Below are positions 52,921 to 62,530 of a stretch of DNA of 64,000 nt, one piece after another. The DNA comes from a bacterium (GTDB lineage Bacteria > SZUA-79 > Acidulodesulfobacterales > Acidulodesulfobacteraceae). Every line of letters begins with the position of its first letter. The first letter of the stretch is position 1. The notes beneath the pieces were generated by a model. That model saw only the letters and a program-made list of their open reading frames with translations. It did no database searches and had not been told where the DNA came from. The position numbers and the translations under genes were made by a program. The stretch covers positions 22,455 through 86,454 of the forward strand of contig JAKAKF010000224.1 of NCBI GenBank assembly GCA_021813595.1, given 5' to 3'.

Positions 52921-53118
52921 AAAATTTTTATAGACTTATCTTCTTATATTACTTATATTATCAGAAATATTTTAATTAGAAAAACGATTAAGGCTGAGTT
53001 CGCGGAAGCGGTTTGTATTATATAAGAAATCAGTTAAATTTTTACAAACAGCGGTCGATGATTAATTTTAAACCATTATTTTAAAAAAGTCAAACTAATT
53101 AGGGATTTAATATGTATT

Positions 53119-53874
53119 TTAGAGAATTTTACTGCCCTGCAAAATAGAACCGTTCAGTTCTTTTTTATAATTTCTCCAGTGAGGAATAAATTTATCCATA
53201 ATTTCTTTAAATCTTTTATTATGATTTATCTCGATAAGATGCGTCAGTTCATGAACTACAATGTATTCTATACAATAAACAGGTTTTTTAATCAGTTCTA
53301 AATTTATCCATATTCTTTTTGCTTTAATATTGCAGGTGCCCCATTTAGTCTTCATGCGTTTTATTCTTATCTCATTAGCAGAAACTCCCATTATTTCCTG
53401 CCATTTATTAAATATGCCGAAAAGTTCTTTTGCTAATTCTTCCCTCTGCCAGCGTAAAAAAACTTTTTTCTTTTCCTCTAAATCTGCATTTTTTTTTACG
53501 TAAAAATCTATATTTTTATTATTATTTATAATTATATAAGGTTTTCCGCTATATTCGATAACGTTAAGCAAATATATTTCTCCTTTAAAATAATGGCTTT
53601 CTCCAGAAACATATTCCCTCGGAGTTTCCCTCGGCCTCTCTTTAAAGCTGTTTACGTGTTTTTCAATCCACGACAATTTTGATATTATAAAAACGCGGAC
53701 GGACCGGTCGTCCATTCTCCTAGGCACCGAAACCCTTATCTTTCCGTCAGGCGGAAGAATGTTTAAATGAAGATTTTTAATATCTTTTTTTAAAACGGTT
53801 ATACTAAAACCGCTTATTATTATTTCCGATTTTATAACCGTTTTATCGCGCTTTTTTTTAAAAAATTTAAACAT
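53119..53874 (-). CDS. YgjP-like metal-dependent hydrolase (DUF45)
   Basis: A 251-residue protein of the YgjP/WSS1-like metallopeptidase fold. The zinc site is H-E-L-T-H in IVVHELTHLIEINHNKRF with a third His downstream. KTKWGTCNIKAKRIWINLELIKKP is the typical preceding block. E. coli YgjP is reported to be a nucleotide pyrophosphatase, and others are peptidase-like. The gene stands alone between pycA and hisS. Confidence 0.85.
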   Translation of the reverse strand: MFKFFKKKRDKTVIKSEIIISGFSITVLKKDIKNLHLNILPPDGKIRVSVPRRMDDRSVRVFIISKLSWIEKHVNSFKERPRETPREYVSGESHYFKGEIYLLNVIEYSGKPYIIINNNKNIDFYVKKNADLEEKKKVFLRWQREELAKELFGIFNKWQEIMGVSANEIRIKRMKTKWGTCNIKAKRIWINLELIKKPVYCIEYIVVHELTHLIEINHNKRFKEIMDKFIPHWRNYKKELNGSILQGSKIL

Positions 53875-53946
53875 AATCTATTGACAATTCTTTTTTATAT
53901 CGGCTTTTATTAAAAAAATCGGATATGGAAAGATTAAATATTCGGA

Positions 53947-55305
53947 TTAAAGTAAAATTTTAGCCAAATTTTCAATCGTCGATAATATTTCTTCTCTGGT
54001 TTTGAGATTTTTTAAGGTAAGTTTTTGTTCCTCGGCTTCTCTTTCGCCTATTATTGCTACATATTCTATTTTTTTCTTATCGGCGTATTTTATCTCTTTG
54101 CCTATGTTTGGTTCGGACGAAACGCAAATTTCGGCGCTTATTCCTTTTGAACGAAGAAATTTGGCTGTTTTGTACGCAAAAGGCTTTTCTTTTTCAGTTA
54201 AATAAACTATATATAATTTTACGGGCGAAGAAACGGACTGAATGACGTCTGCATTTTTTTGGATTATGATGTCTATTATTCTTTCTACGCCGAACGATAT
54301 TCCGCACGCGCCTTCGGGACGGGCGCCGTAAAGTTCTACGAGATTATCGTATCTGCCGCCTGCGGCAAAACTTCCTATGGCGAGGTCTTTCGATTTTATC
54401 TCGAAAATAGGTCCTGTATAATATCCCAGACCCCTGACTAAAAGCGGGTCGAATTTTATAACCTCGGTAGCGTCAGCGGTTGCGGCTACGCCGTTTCCGG
54501 CTTTTCGCCCGTTTTCTATAACGGAATTAAGCTCTTCTATACCTTCGACGGCTCTTTGTTTAATGGATTCTTCTTTTATTTCTGCTATAAGACGCTCTTT
54601 TAAAATAGATAATTTTTTTGCGTTATCGGTTGCCGGGTCTAAATCGATAATGCGCATAAACGAACGATAATTTTCTTCGCATATGCCGTTCTCTTTAAAT
54701 TCTTTAATTACTCCGGCTTCTCCTATTTTCGCCGTTTTATCTAAAGCTCTCAGCGCCGCGTCTTTTTTGATTTCGTCTATGCCTGCGGCGTTAATAATAC
54801 CGTCGAGTATTTTTCTGTTATTTATAATTATTTCGTAATCTCCCATGCCTAATTTTTCAAGAGTAAAAACGGCTAAATCTATAAGTTCGCTCTCGACGTT
54901 CATGGAATATGAGCCGATTATATCGGCATCGGCCTGATAAAATTCCCTGTATCTTCCCGCCTGGGTATTTTCGTACCTGTAAACTTTGCCTATTATGTAT
55001 CTTTTAAAAGGTTTTGTAAGCTTTTCTGCATTAGTAGCGTAATACCGCCCTAAAGGAGAAGTAAATTCAAATCTTAACCCAAGTTTACGTTTTGCCTTAT
55101 CTTCAAAAACATAAATTTCTTTTTCTACTTCGCTTCCGCATTTTCGGGAAAGAAGCTCGAAATATTCAAAAACGGGAGAATCTATTTCTACAAAACCGTA
55201 AAGGACAAAACATTCCCGTATAGTTTCGATAACCCTTCTTCTTAAAATCATCTCTTCCGGAAGAAAATCCTTTGTACCTTTAGGCGGCTGGACTAATTTG
55301 CTCAT
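53947..55305 (-). CDS. hisS: Histidyl-tRNA synthetase
   Basis: A 452-residue class II synthetase: PPKGTKDFLPEEM, FEFTSPLGRYYA (in place of the bacterial PEGTAG block), QADADIIGSYS, LVRGLGYYTGPIFEI (HisA-type block) and GGRYDNLVELYGA. The motif-2 region is closer to the archaeal/eukaryotic-type HisRS, which some bacteria carry. It starts 1 bp after the DsrE-like gene. Confidence 0.93.
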   Translation of the reverse strand: MSKLVQPPKGTKDFLPEEMILRRRVIETIRECFVLYGFVEIDSPVFEYFELLSRKCGSEVEKEIYVFEDKAKRKLGLRFEFTSPLGRYYATNAEKLTKPFKRYIIGKVYRYENTQAGRYREFYQADADIIGSYSMNVESELIDLAVFTLEKLGMGDYEIIINNRKILDGIINAAGIDEIKKDAALRALDKTAKIGEAGVIKEFKENGICEENYRSFMRIIDLDPATDNAKKLSILKERLIAEIKEESIKQRAVEGIEELNSVIENGRKAGNGVAATADATEVIKFDPLLVRGLGYYTGPIFEIKSKDLAIGSFAAGGRYDNLVELYGARPEGACGISFGVERIIDIIIQKNADVIQSVSSPVKLYIVYLTEKEKPFAYKTAKFLRSKGISAEICVSSEPNIGKEIKYADKKKIEYVAIIGEREAEEQKLTLKNLKTREEILSTIENLAKILL

Positions 55306-55306
55306 A

Positions 55307-55636
55307 TTAAAGCGCTATATACACGCACCCTTCTTTTGAAAGTTTTCCTATTTTTTCCACGCCTGCAGGCACTATTTTTGCGTAATCCGGTATGTCGCCG
55401 TCTTTGAGTTCAAACATATTCATAGCGTTGCGGCAGACATAAATATTTACTTTATCGTTCAAAACGGCTCTTAACTGCTCTTTAAGCTGAGAATGATGCA
55501 GGAGTGCGACTACCGCAGGACCTATAGCTACCACGTTTATTTCTTCCGTTTCGCTTATAGCGCTTGTATTTTTAATGACGCTCATTAAAAGACCCGGGTT
55601 AATAGTTCCGTTTGAGACCTGAATAACGTATTTCAT
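55307..55636 (-). CDS. DsrE/F-like sulfur-relay family protein
   Basis: A 109-residue DsrE-fold protein: MKYVIQVSNGTINPGLLMSVIKN, GPAVVALLHHSQLK, a conserved cysteine in IYVCRNAMN (residue about 71) and IVPAGVEKIGKLSKEGCVYI. This single-Cys type is common in sulfur-metabolising bacteria and may carry persulfide. It is coupled to hisS. A functional link with the TusA-like selenoprotein is possible but not shown by position. Confidence 0.8.
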   Translation of the reverse strand: MKYVIQVSNGTINPGLLMSVIKNTSAISETEEINVVAIGPAVVALLHHSQLKEQLRAVLNDKVNIYVCRNAMNMFELKDGDIPDYAKIVPAGVEKIGKLSKEGCVYIAL

Positions 55637-55657
55637 AATTTACCTCCTTTTTTAGTC

Positions 55658-55680
55658 GGGACAGGTTTAAAATCTGCCAC
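55658..55680. repeat. Degenerate REP-like element
   Basis: GGGACAGGTTTAAAATCTGCCAC is an imperfect palindrome of the GGGACAG family. It lies in the 46-bp gap between tpiA and the DsrE-like gene. Confidence 0.45.
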
Positions 55681-55682
55681 TA

Positions 55683-56471
55683 TTAATTAATATTCGCCGA
55701 AAGCCTAAATATATTATAAAAACTTTGCGGGTCCAAACTTGCTCCGCCTACCAAAACACCGTCTATATGCGGCTTCTCCATAAGCTCTTTAATGTTTTTT
55801 TCGGTTACGCTGCCGCCGTATATAACCCTTATTTCGTCTATAGAATAACCCGACTTCAAATAATCGTAAATAAAACCGTGTATAGCTTCGCCGTCTTCAG
55901 CTTTTATAGGCATTCCAGTGCCGATAGCCCATACAGGTTCATAGGCGACTATTAAAGATTTAATATTTATTCCTTTAACGTATCTTAATGCCGCCGATAA
56001 CTGATCTTCTACGAATTTTTCCTGACCGCCCTTTTTTCTTACGTCCAAGTTTTCTCCTACGCATAATATAGGCGTCAGTCCTCCGTCTTTATAAACCGAT
56101 TCTATTTTTTTACCTATTAATTCATCGCTTTCCTTCATTATGTTTCTTCTTTCGCTATGACCTATAATCGTATATTCGCATCCGCAAGATAGCAGCATAT
56201 CTATGGAAATCTCTCCGGTATATGCGCCGCTTTTTTCAAAATAAACATTTTGAGACGATAGTTTTATAAAATCATTGCAAGTTTTAATGATTTTATAAGT
56301 TTCGGCAAGAGATGTAAAAGGCGGAGCAAATATAAGGTCGGAATCTAAACCGCTTAAATTATACCTGCTTTTCAATCCGTTAACGAGGTCAAGAAAAACG
56401 GCAAAATACTTCTTAATATCTTCATCCGTTTTGTTCATTTTAAAATTTGCGGCAATTATCTGCTTTCTCAT
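55683..56471 (-). CDS. tpiA: Triosephosphate isomerase
   Basis: A 262-residue TIM barrel. The catalytic lysine is in AANFKMNKT, the His in IIGHSERR, and the Glu in IVAYEPVWAIGTG (loop 6). The GVLVGGASLD phosphate site is at the end. It interconverts glyceraldehyde-3-phosphate and dihydroxyacetone phosphate. AGGGGAT is its ribosome binding site. Confidence 0.97.
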   Translation of the reverse strand: MRKQIIAANFKMNKTDEDIKKYFAVFLDLVNGLKSRYNLSGLDSDLIFAPPFTSLAETYKIIKTCNDFIKLSSQNVYFEKSGAYTGEISIDMLLSCGCEYTIIGHSERRNIMKESDELIGKKIESVYKDGGLTPILCVGENLDVRKKGGQEKFVEDQLSAALRYVKGINIKSLIVAYEPVWAIGTGMPIKAEDGEAIHGFIYDYLKSGYSIDEIRVIYGGSVTEKNIKELMEKPHIDGVLVGGASLDPQSFYNIFRLSANIN

Positions 56472-56645
56472 AATATCCCCTAAATAATATTATTCGATAG
56501 TTTAAATTGTAAATTAATTGAAATTACGGCTTATAAAATAATAGATCGTAGTTTCTTTATTAATCGGGATTAAGTTAGATCAATTAGAAAAGACTGCCCA
56601 GCTATCGTTCCGACGACTTCACATATAATTATAGAATGATTTTGC

Positions 56646-59444
56646 TTAACGCATAATATCGGAAACTACGCTATGGCATCTTTCGCAAACATCAGGATAA
56701 TCTTTATAAGTTCCGACCGCGGCATCATACTTCCAGCACCTTGCGCATTTTTCGCCTTCTGCTTTTTCGACTTCCGCTTCCGTTATATCGGCTTCGGAAG
56801 ATTCCTTTTTTTGAAGAGCTATACCCGATACTATAAACAGGTCTTTCAATTCGTCGCCGTTGATTTTACTCAGTATGCCATAGTCTTCATTGCTTGCCTT
56901 TAAAACAATCTTAGCCTCTAAAGAACTTCCTATAACTTTTTTATCCCTTGCTTTTTCTAATGCGGATAAAACTATATTTCTTATTTCTATTAATTTATCG
57001 AATTTTTCTTCGATATCAAAATTTTGTAAATTTTCGTCGGGTTCGTCAAAATTTTCAAAAAATAAGCTTTCAGGTTTTAAAGACCTTTTAAAATATCCCC
57101 AGGTTTCAGAAGCCGTAAACGGTATAATAGGCGCAAGGAATTTAATAAACGCGTTTAAGGCATAATTCAATACGGTTTGAACGGAACGCCTTTTTAGCGA
57201 ATCTTTCCCTTCGACGTACAGCATATCTTTTACTATATCTAAATAAAAAGAGGAAAATTCTATAAGAAATTTATAAATACCCTGATAAACGAGATGAAAA
57301 TCGTAATTTTCGTAATACCTTAAAATATCCTGCGAAATAAGGGTAATCCTGTGCAGCGCGTATTTATCCAATTCCGATAAATTTTCGTATTTTACTGAAT
57401 TCTCCGTTTCTTGAAAATCGTATATATTGCCCAGCATAAAACGCAAGGTGTTCCTTATCTTTCTGTATCCTTCGGAAAGCCTGAGTATTATTTCCTGCGA
57501 TATTCTCATATCGTTTTTGTAATCCTCGGACGCCGCCCATAATCTCAAAATATCGGCTCCGTATTTATTGATTATTTCATCGGGGCTGATGACGTTTCCA
57601 AGGGACTTAGACATTTTTTTCCCTGAACTGTCAACGACGAAACCGTGAGTCAAAACCGTTTTATAGGGAGCTCCGTCGTCGGTCCCCACCCCTATTAAAA
57701 GGCTTGAATGAAACCATCCCCTGTGCTGGTCCGACCCCTCAAGATATAAATCTGCCGGAAATCCGACGGTTTTAATCTCTTCGTCGTTTTTAAGAACGCA
57801 GTAATAACTGACGCCGCTGTCAAACCATACATCCAATATATCTTCTTCTTTTTCAAAATCTTTTGAACCGCATTTTTCGCATTTAACTTCTTTTTCGCTT
57901 AAATTTATAAAATATTCGGCGGGCTTGTCAAACCATACGTCTGCGCCGTATTTATCGAATTCTCCGGCTATTTTAAGCGTAAGGTCGTAATCTATATATG
58001 CTTCGCCGCAATTTTTGCAATAAAATGCAGTTATAGGCACGCCCCACGACCTCTGCCTCGAAACGCACCAGTCGGGTCTTGTTTCAAGCATGCCCGAAAT
58101 TCTGTCTATGCCCCACTTCGGTATCCACTTTACTTTTTCTATCTCTTCCAACGATCTTTTTCTTAAATTATTTATTTCCATAGAAACAAACCACTGCTTG
58201 GTAGATCTTAAAATTACCGGTTTTTTGCATCTCCAGCAATGGGGATAGGAATGATCTATTTTTTCTTCCAGAACTAACGCTCCGACTTCCTTAAGTTTTT
58301 CTACGACATGAGGGTTGGACTCAAATACGTGCATTCCCGCAAACGTTTCTACCTCGGATAAAAACCTGCCTTCGTTGTTTATAGGAGCATAAGCCGGGAG
58401 GTTATACTTAAGTCCTACGGCATAATCGTCGTCGCCGTGGCCTGGCGCTGTATGCACTAAGCCGGTTCCGGCGTCTTTTTTAACGTGCGTACCTAGTATA
58501 AGCAGTGAATCTCTGTCTATAAAAGGATGTCTGGCTTTTTTATTTTCAAGATTTTTGCCGTTTGTTTTAGCTATAATTTTAAAATCGCCGTATCCGAATT
58601 TTTTCATTAATTCTTCGGCAAGGCTTTCCTCCAGAATGAAAATTTCATCGCCTTTATCGACGAAAACATATTCAAAATCGGGGTGCACGGATATCGCAAG
58701 ATTAGAAGGCAATGTCCAAGGCGTGGTAGTCCATATTACCGCAAAAACGTCTTTGCCGCCGGTTTTAAAGCTGCCTAATATTTCGGAAATATCGGAATTA
58801 ATCCTGAACTTTACGAAAATAGACGGCGAAGATTTTTCGGCATATTCTACTTCGGCTTCCGCAAGAGCGGTTTTGCAGGACGAACACCAGTATATAGGTT
58901 TGTTTGCTCTGTAAAGCCCGCCGTTTTTTATGAAATCGGCAAGTTTTCTAACCGTATTGGCTTCATAGGCATAATTCATAGTCAGGTAAGGGTCGTCGTA
59001 TCTTCCTATGCTTCCAAGCCTTTTAAATTCCTGCTTCTGAATATCGACAAACTTTGCCGCATACTCTCTGCAAAGTTTTCTCTTTTCGCTTTTCGAGATA
59101 GAGTCTTTAGATTTTAAAGTCTTATCTACGTTATGTTCTATGGGCAGTCCGTGACAGTCCCAACCCGGAATAAAAGGAGTACGGTAGCCGGACATCAGTT
59201 TAAACCTGACTATAATATCCTTTAATATTTTATTTAAAGCGGTTCCAAGATGAATGTGCCCGTTTGCGTAAGGAGGTCCGTCATGAAGGATAAAAGTTTT
59301 ATGCCTGCTTTTCGTTTTCTCCGTTATGTTTCTATAAAGTCCGCTTTCCTCCCATTCTTTAAGGAATTTTTCTTCCGTAGCTTTTAAATTAGCCTTCATC
59401 GGAAAATCGGTTTTCGGCAAATTCAGCGTGTCTTTATATTCCAT
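56646..59444 (-). CDS. ileS: Isoleucyl-tRNA synthetase
   Basis: The start is set at 59444 (MEYKDTLNLPKTDFPMK), the standard beginning; the longer frame from 59543 would read through a stable hairpin and adds non-homologous residues. The 932-residue protein has HGPPYANGHIHLG, an editing domain, KMSKS in SGKKMSKSLGNVISPDE and a C-terminal zinc finger (CARCWKY, CERCH). It is of the common bacterial type with the zinc tail. No T-box sequence is seen upstream. Confidence 0.95.
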   Translation of the reverse strand: MEYKDTLNLPKTDFPMKANLKATEEKFLKEWEESGLYRNITEKTKSRHKTFILHDGPPYANGHIHLGTALNKILKDIIVRFKLMSGYRTPFIPGWDCHGLPIEHNVDKTLKSKDSISKSEKRKLCREYAAKFVDIQKQEFKRLGSIGRYDDPYLTMNYAYEANTVRKLADFIKNGGLYRANKPIYWCSSCKTALAEAEVEYAEKSSPSIFVKFRINSDISEILGSFKTGGKDVFAVIWTTTPWTLPSNLAISVHPDFEYVFVDKGDEIFILEESLAEELMKKFGYGDFKIIAKTNGKNLENKKARHPFIDRDSLLILGTHVKKDAGTGLVHTAPGHGDDDYAVGLKYNLPAYAPINNEGRFLSEVETFAGMHVFESNPHVVEKLKEVGALVLEEKIDHSYPHCWRCKKPVILRSTKQWFVSMEINNLRKRSLEEIEKVKWIPKWGIDRISGMLETRPDWCVSRQRSWGVPITAFYCKNCGEAYIDYDLTLKIAGEFDKYGADVWFDKPAEYFINLSEKEVKCEKCGSKDFEKEEDILDVWFDSGVSYYCVLKNDEEIKTVGFPADLYLEGSDQHRGWFHSSLLIGVGTDDGAPYKTVLTHGFVVDSSGKKMSKSLGNVISPDEIINKYGADILRLWAASEDYKNDMRISQEIILRLSEGYRKIRNTLRFMLGNIYDFQETENSVKYENLSELDKYALHRITLISQDILRYYENYDFHLVYQGIYKFLIEFSSFYLDIVKDMLYVEGKDSLKRRSVQTVLNYALNAFIKFLAPIIPFTASETWGYFKRSLKPESLFFENFDEPDENLQNFDIEEKFDKLIEIRNIVLSALEKARDKKVIGSSLEAKIVLKASNEDYGILSKINGDELKDLFIVSGIALQKKESSEADITEAEVEKAEGEKCARCWKYDAAVGTYKDYPDVCERCHSVVSDIMR

Positions 59445-59476
59445 AATAGTAATAGTCCCTATAATCTGTCCATTTC

Positions 59477-59513
59477 CGTCCGCATCAAAGACATGCTTTG
59501 ATAAACGCGGACG
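59477..59513. promoter_or_regulatory. Stable hairpin in the ileS leader
   Basis: CGTCCGC plus ATCAAAG (59477-59490) pairs with CTTTGAT (59496-59502) and GCGGACG (59507-59513). This gives a 14-bp stem with a 4-nt bulge and a 5-nt loop. It lies between the 2-hydroxyacid dehydrogenase stop and the ileS ATG. No U-run follows, so it is not a simple terminator. Confidence 0.5.
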
Positions 59514-59544
59514 TAAATATCGCGAAAGCGATAACGACAGCAAA

Positions 59545-60540
59545 TTAAATTTCAGTTATTAAGTCTTTATTTACGCAGTTGATTAAATCTCCGTTATCTA
59601 TCCAACCTTTTATATTTTGGGCGCATATGCGAGAAATATCCGCAATAGATTCAAAAGTCGCTCCGCCTATATGAGGAGTAGCTATAACGTTAAAATGAAA
59701 AATTTCGTCGCTTATATGAACAGGCTCTTTCCAGAATACGTCAAGACCGGCCCCTTTAATTTTTCCGCTTTTCAGCCCTTTTATCAAAGAATCTTTATTT
59801 ATTAATCCCGCCCTTCCGACGTTTACTATGCATGCACCTGTTTTCATGAAGCCTACCGTTTCGTCGTTGATTAAATTTTCCGTATTTTTTTCAAGCGGAA
59901 CTGCAAGTACTATATAATCTGCCGACGGTACAACTTTTTTAAAATCTTCGTCTACGGTACCTGCAAACTTAATACCGAGTTTTTCCGCATAGCCGGCTTC
60001 AGGCTTGCTGTGCTTCAAACCATAAATTTCAGGATTAAAAGGTTTTAAAATCTTTATTAATTCCTGCCCTATACCGCCCAATCCGACTATTGCAAATTTC
60101 TTGTTGGTAATACTGCCGCCTATAGGACGATTTGCAATAGCGTGATTTATAGAATCGACGCATCCGTTGTAATCCCTTGCTAAGGCTAAAATAAAAAACA
60201 GCGATAATTCTGCGACCGAAACGGCGTTAAAAGTACCGGCAGTCGGCACGTTAAACACTAAAACGCCTTTCTTTGATGCATAATTTATATCGACGTTTTC
60301 GTATCCTATGCCGAACTGCTGGATAATTTTTATATTTGGAAAAGATAAAACGTCTTCTCCGATAGGAATTCCCGCATTAACTATTAAAGTCAAATTTTCT
60401 GAGTCTTTAGCGTCGCCGGACTTCTTAATCCAGCTTAAAAAATCTTCTTTATTTGAATAATGCCGCACATTATGTTCCGCAAGGAAAGGCTTTAAAATAT
60501 CGTACATTTCCCTTGACCTTAATATTACGGCAATATTCAT
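59545..60540 (-). CDS. D-isomer-specific 2-hydroxyacid dehydrogenase
   Basis: A 331-residue NAD-dependent dehydrogenase: NAGIPIGEDVL, QFGIGYENVDINYASKKGV, the dinucleotide motif VGLGGIGQ, LVIVN-type VNVGRAGLINKD and the catalytic His in ATPHIGGATFE. The conserved Arg is in GRAGL. The substrate (glycerate, phosphoglycerate, lactate or formate-like) cannot be fixed. It is transcribed with ileS after it. Confidence 0.85.
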   Translation of the reverse strand: MNIAVILRSREMYDILKPFLAEHNVRHYSNKEDFLSWIKKSGDAKDSENLTLIVNAGIPIGEDVLSFPNIKIIQQFGIGYENVDINYASKKGVLVFNVPTAGTFNAVSVAELSLFFILALARDYNGCVDSINHAIANRPIGGSITNKKFAIVGLGGIGQELIKILKPFNPEIYGLKHSKPEAGYAEKLGIKFAGTVDEDFKKVVPSADYIVLAVPLEKNTENLINDETVGFMKTGACIVNVGRAGLINKDSLIKGLKSGKIKGAGLDVFWKEPVHISDEIFHFNVIATPHIGGATFESIADISRICAQNIKGWIDNGDLINCVNKDLITEI

Positions 60541-60595
60541 AATAATTTGATTTTTTAAGCTATTCTAAATTAAAGTAATTTTGTATTATTTTAAA

Positions 60596-60970
60596 CTAAT
60601 TTTTTGCAGATTTATTTTTTTTATTTAATTTTTCCGACACTTTTACGGCGGCTCTCAAAGTTTTAACCGTCGGTTGAGCGGTGCTTCCTTTCAAAGAACC
60701 TTCGCCTTTACATAATTGTAATTTTTTATCGTAAGTATATTTATCCGGGCAAATATATATGTGCTGTTTACCTTCGAATTTATTAACTTTAGTTTGCGGA
60801 AGCGCATTATATCCTTTTAGACTTCCTTTACCAACGCAAAGCTGAAGTTTAGGATTAAACGAATATCCGAGCGGACAGTAGTAATGTCTTGCATATGATA
60901 TTCCAGAAAAAAAAGATATTGCAAAAATAGAAAACAATGCCGCAATAGCTGATAACTTAAAACTTTTCAT
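60596..60970 (-). CDS. Small secreted protein with duplicated Cys motif
   Basis: A 124-residue protein with a signal peptide (1 to about 27). Two tandem repeats follow: YYCPLGYSFNPKLQLC then VGKGSLKG, and IYICPDKYTYDKKLQLC then KGEGSLKG. Each has a pair of cysteines 14 residues apart, a conserved L-Q-L-C and a basic GxGSLKG. The C-terminal tail is Lys-rich. I do not recognise the family. The Cys pairs suggest disulfides or metal binding in the periplasm. Confidence 0.75.
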   Translation of the reverse strand: MKSFKLSAIAALFSIFAISFFSGISYARHYYCPLGYSFNPKLQLCVGKGSLKGYNALPQTKVNKFEGKQHIYICPDKYTYDKKLQLCKGEGSLKGSTAQPTVKTLRAAVKVSEKLNKKNKSAKN

Positions 60971-61122
60971 AAATTTACCCCCGTTTAAATTTAATTTTAA
61001 TTATTATAACACTTAAGGTTTTATTTGTGAAGATTTTTATAAATGCCTCAAGAAATGCCGCATTGAAAGAAATTGCAGGAAATTGCGTTGAAAATAAAAA
61101 GTATATAAATTATAATAATAAT

Positions 61123-61509
61123 ATGAAATTAATACATTCCGCCATAAGAACTCGCGATCTCAATAAATCGCTAGATTTTTACGTTAAAGTTTTTGGATTT
61201 GCCGTTAGGGAAAAAAGATATATAGAGGCACATAAAACCACTTTAGTTTTTCTCAAAAGCCGGAATGCTGACTTTGAAATAGAACTTATCGCCGACGACA
61301 ATCCGAAACCTCTTAACGATTGTGAAAATTCTTTTGCTCATCTCGCTTTTCAATCCGAAAACATAGACGAAGACGCAAAAAAAATAAAAGAAGCCGGCGT
61401 AACCTTTTCCAGAGAACCTTTTCTTTCTATGGACAAAAGCATGAAAATCGCCTTTCTCAACGATCCCGACGGAATTATTATAGAAATAATAGAATATCTG
61501 AAGAAATAA
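61123..61509 (+). CDS. Glyoxalase I / VOC-family protein
   Basis: The start is taken at 61123 (MKLIHSAIRTRDLNKSLDFY), where family homology begins; a GTG at 61027 would add 32 unrelated residues. The 128-residue protein has the lactoylglutathione lyase layout: H5, TTLVFLKSRNADFEIEL with a metal Glu, FAHLAFQSENID with a metal His, and FLNDPDGIIIEIIEYL with a Glu. It probably detoxifies methylglyoxal or binds a related small molecule. It has no clear Shine-Dalgarno. Confidence 0.82.
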   Translation: MKLIHSAIRTRDLNKSLDFYVKVFGFAVREKRYIEAHKTTLVFLKSRNADFEIELIADDNPKPLNDCENSFAHLAFQSENIDEDAKKIKEAGVTFSREPFLSMDKSMKIAFLNDPDGIIIEIIEYLKK

Positions 61510-61545
61510 AGCGCATTTGCGGAATATAATATCCCGCATAATTTA

Positions 61546-62175
61546 TTAATTATAGCCGATACGCCCCATTATTTCCAAAGCCTCTTCATCTGAAACATCG
61601 TACCAATTCTCATAAACCTGGGCAACGGCATGAAAATCGTACGGCATCTCTAGAACTACCGTTTCATCGGCTAATTTACTTATCTGCACGGCAATATCCC
61701 TGCCCGCAACCGGAACGGCTACTACTATCTTTTTAACCCGCTGTTTTTTGCACAACATTATCGCCGCTCTGATTGTTGAACCTCCGGCAATTCCATCGTC
61801 TATAAGAATAACCGTTTTATCGGCAAGATTAGGGAGCGGTTTCCCTTTTCTTAAAACAAGAATCCTTCTTTTGATTTCATTTTTTTGGGCGGATATTATG
61901 CCGTTTATTTCTTTTTCGGAAAGATACCATGACGACTGTCTGTTTATATAAATACTTCCGTCTTCCGCCACTGCGCCGAAACCGGCTTCGGTATTATCGG
62001 GAAAAGGCAGTTTTCTCACGATGATAATCGAAAATTCCGCATTTAAATATTTTGCAACCTCAAAAGCAACCTCAATTCCCCCTTTCGGAAGGGCAATTAC
62101 GGTTACATCTTCGCCTTTATATTTTCCTAATGCTAGAGCAAGTTTTTCTCCAGCTTCTTTTCTATTTTTAAACAT
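61546..62175 (-). CDS. Phosphoribosyltransferase-family protein
   Basis: A 209-residue protein with the PRTase PRPP motif VILIDDGIAGGSTIRAAI (about 122-139) and a central-domain opening EVAFEVAKYLNAEFSIIIVRKL. It resembles the stand-alone PRTase of the dienelactone-hydrolase-fused type (DUF/COG1926). The substrate is unknown. The VVLEMPYDFHAVAQVYENW block after the core is typical of that COG. Confidence 0.82.
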   Translation of the reverse strand: MFKNRKEAGEKLALALGKYKGEDVTVIALPKGGIEVAFEVAKYLNAEFSIIIVRKLPFPDNTEAGFGAVAEDGSIYINRQSSWYLSEKEINGIISAQKNEIKRRILVLRKGKPLPNLADKTVILIDDGIAGGSTIRAAIMLCKKQRVKKIVVAVPVAGRDIAVQISKLADETVVLEMPYDFHAVAQVYENWYDVSDEEALEIMGRIGYN

Positions 62176-62530
62176 TTAAAAAGGATAGTTTATTAAATGC
62201 TTCTCTTAATTTAATAATATCCGGTTTATCAAAAAAGTCAAATTAGATTTCACTTAGTTACACGGAATTTTAAATTGCCTGCAATAAATCTATGAATAAA
62301 TTTTATTATGAGATAATCATACGAGATAATACAATTATATAATAATTTGGAGTTGCGTTTATAAACGATATAAATAAGCATATTGTTGTTCTGCCCTTTT
62401 TTATTTAATATGTTTTTGCCTTAAGCGGACAAAAAAATGTTTCATATGGTATAATTAAAACAAAGATAGAACATCAAGCATAACTATATTATTAATTTTA
62501 GGTTGTAAGGATTAAAAGGGGGTAAATAAA
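62176..62530. other. Gene-free AT-rich intergenic region
   Basis: 355 bp between the divergent phosphoribosyltransferase and BCAM0308-like genes. Apart from the promoter at 62426-62455, I see no ORF, tRNA or repeat. Confidence 0.5.
62426..62455 (+). promoter_or_regulatory. Promoter of the BCAM0308-like gene
   Basis: CGGACA (62426-62431) at an 18-bp spacing from a perfect TATAAT (62450-62455). The predicted start is near 62462, giving a leader of about 70 nt with AAGGGGG before the ATG. Confidence 0.5.

Noticed and set aside
59445..59543. A possible T-box riboswitch before ileS
   Set aside because: No T-box sequence (AGGGTGGNACCGCG) or specifier-loop structure is visible.
61027..61122. An N-terminal extension of the glyoxalase-like gene from a GTG
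   Set aside because: The 32 residues have no family match. The conserved start is at 61123.
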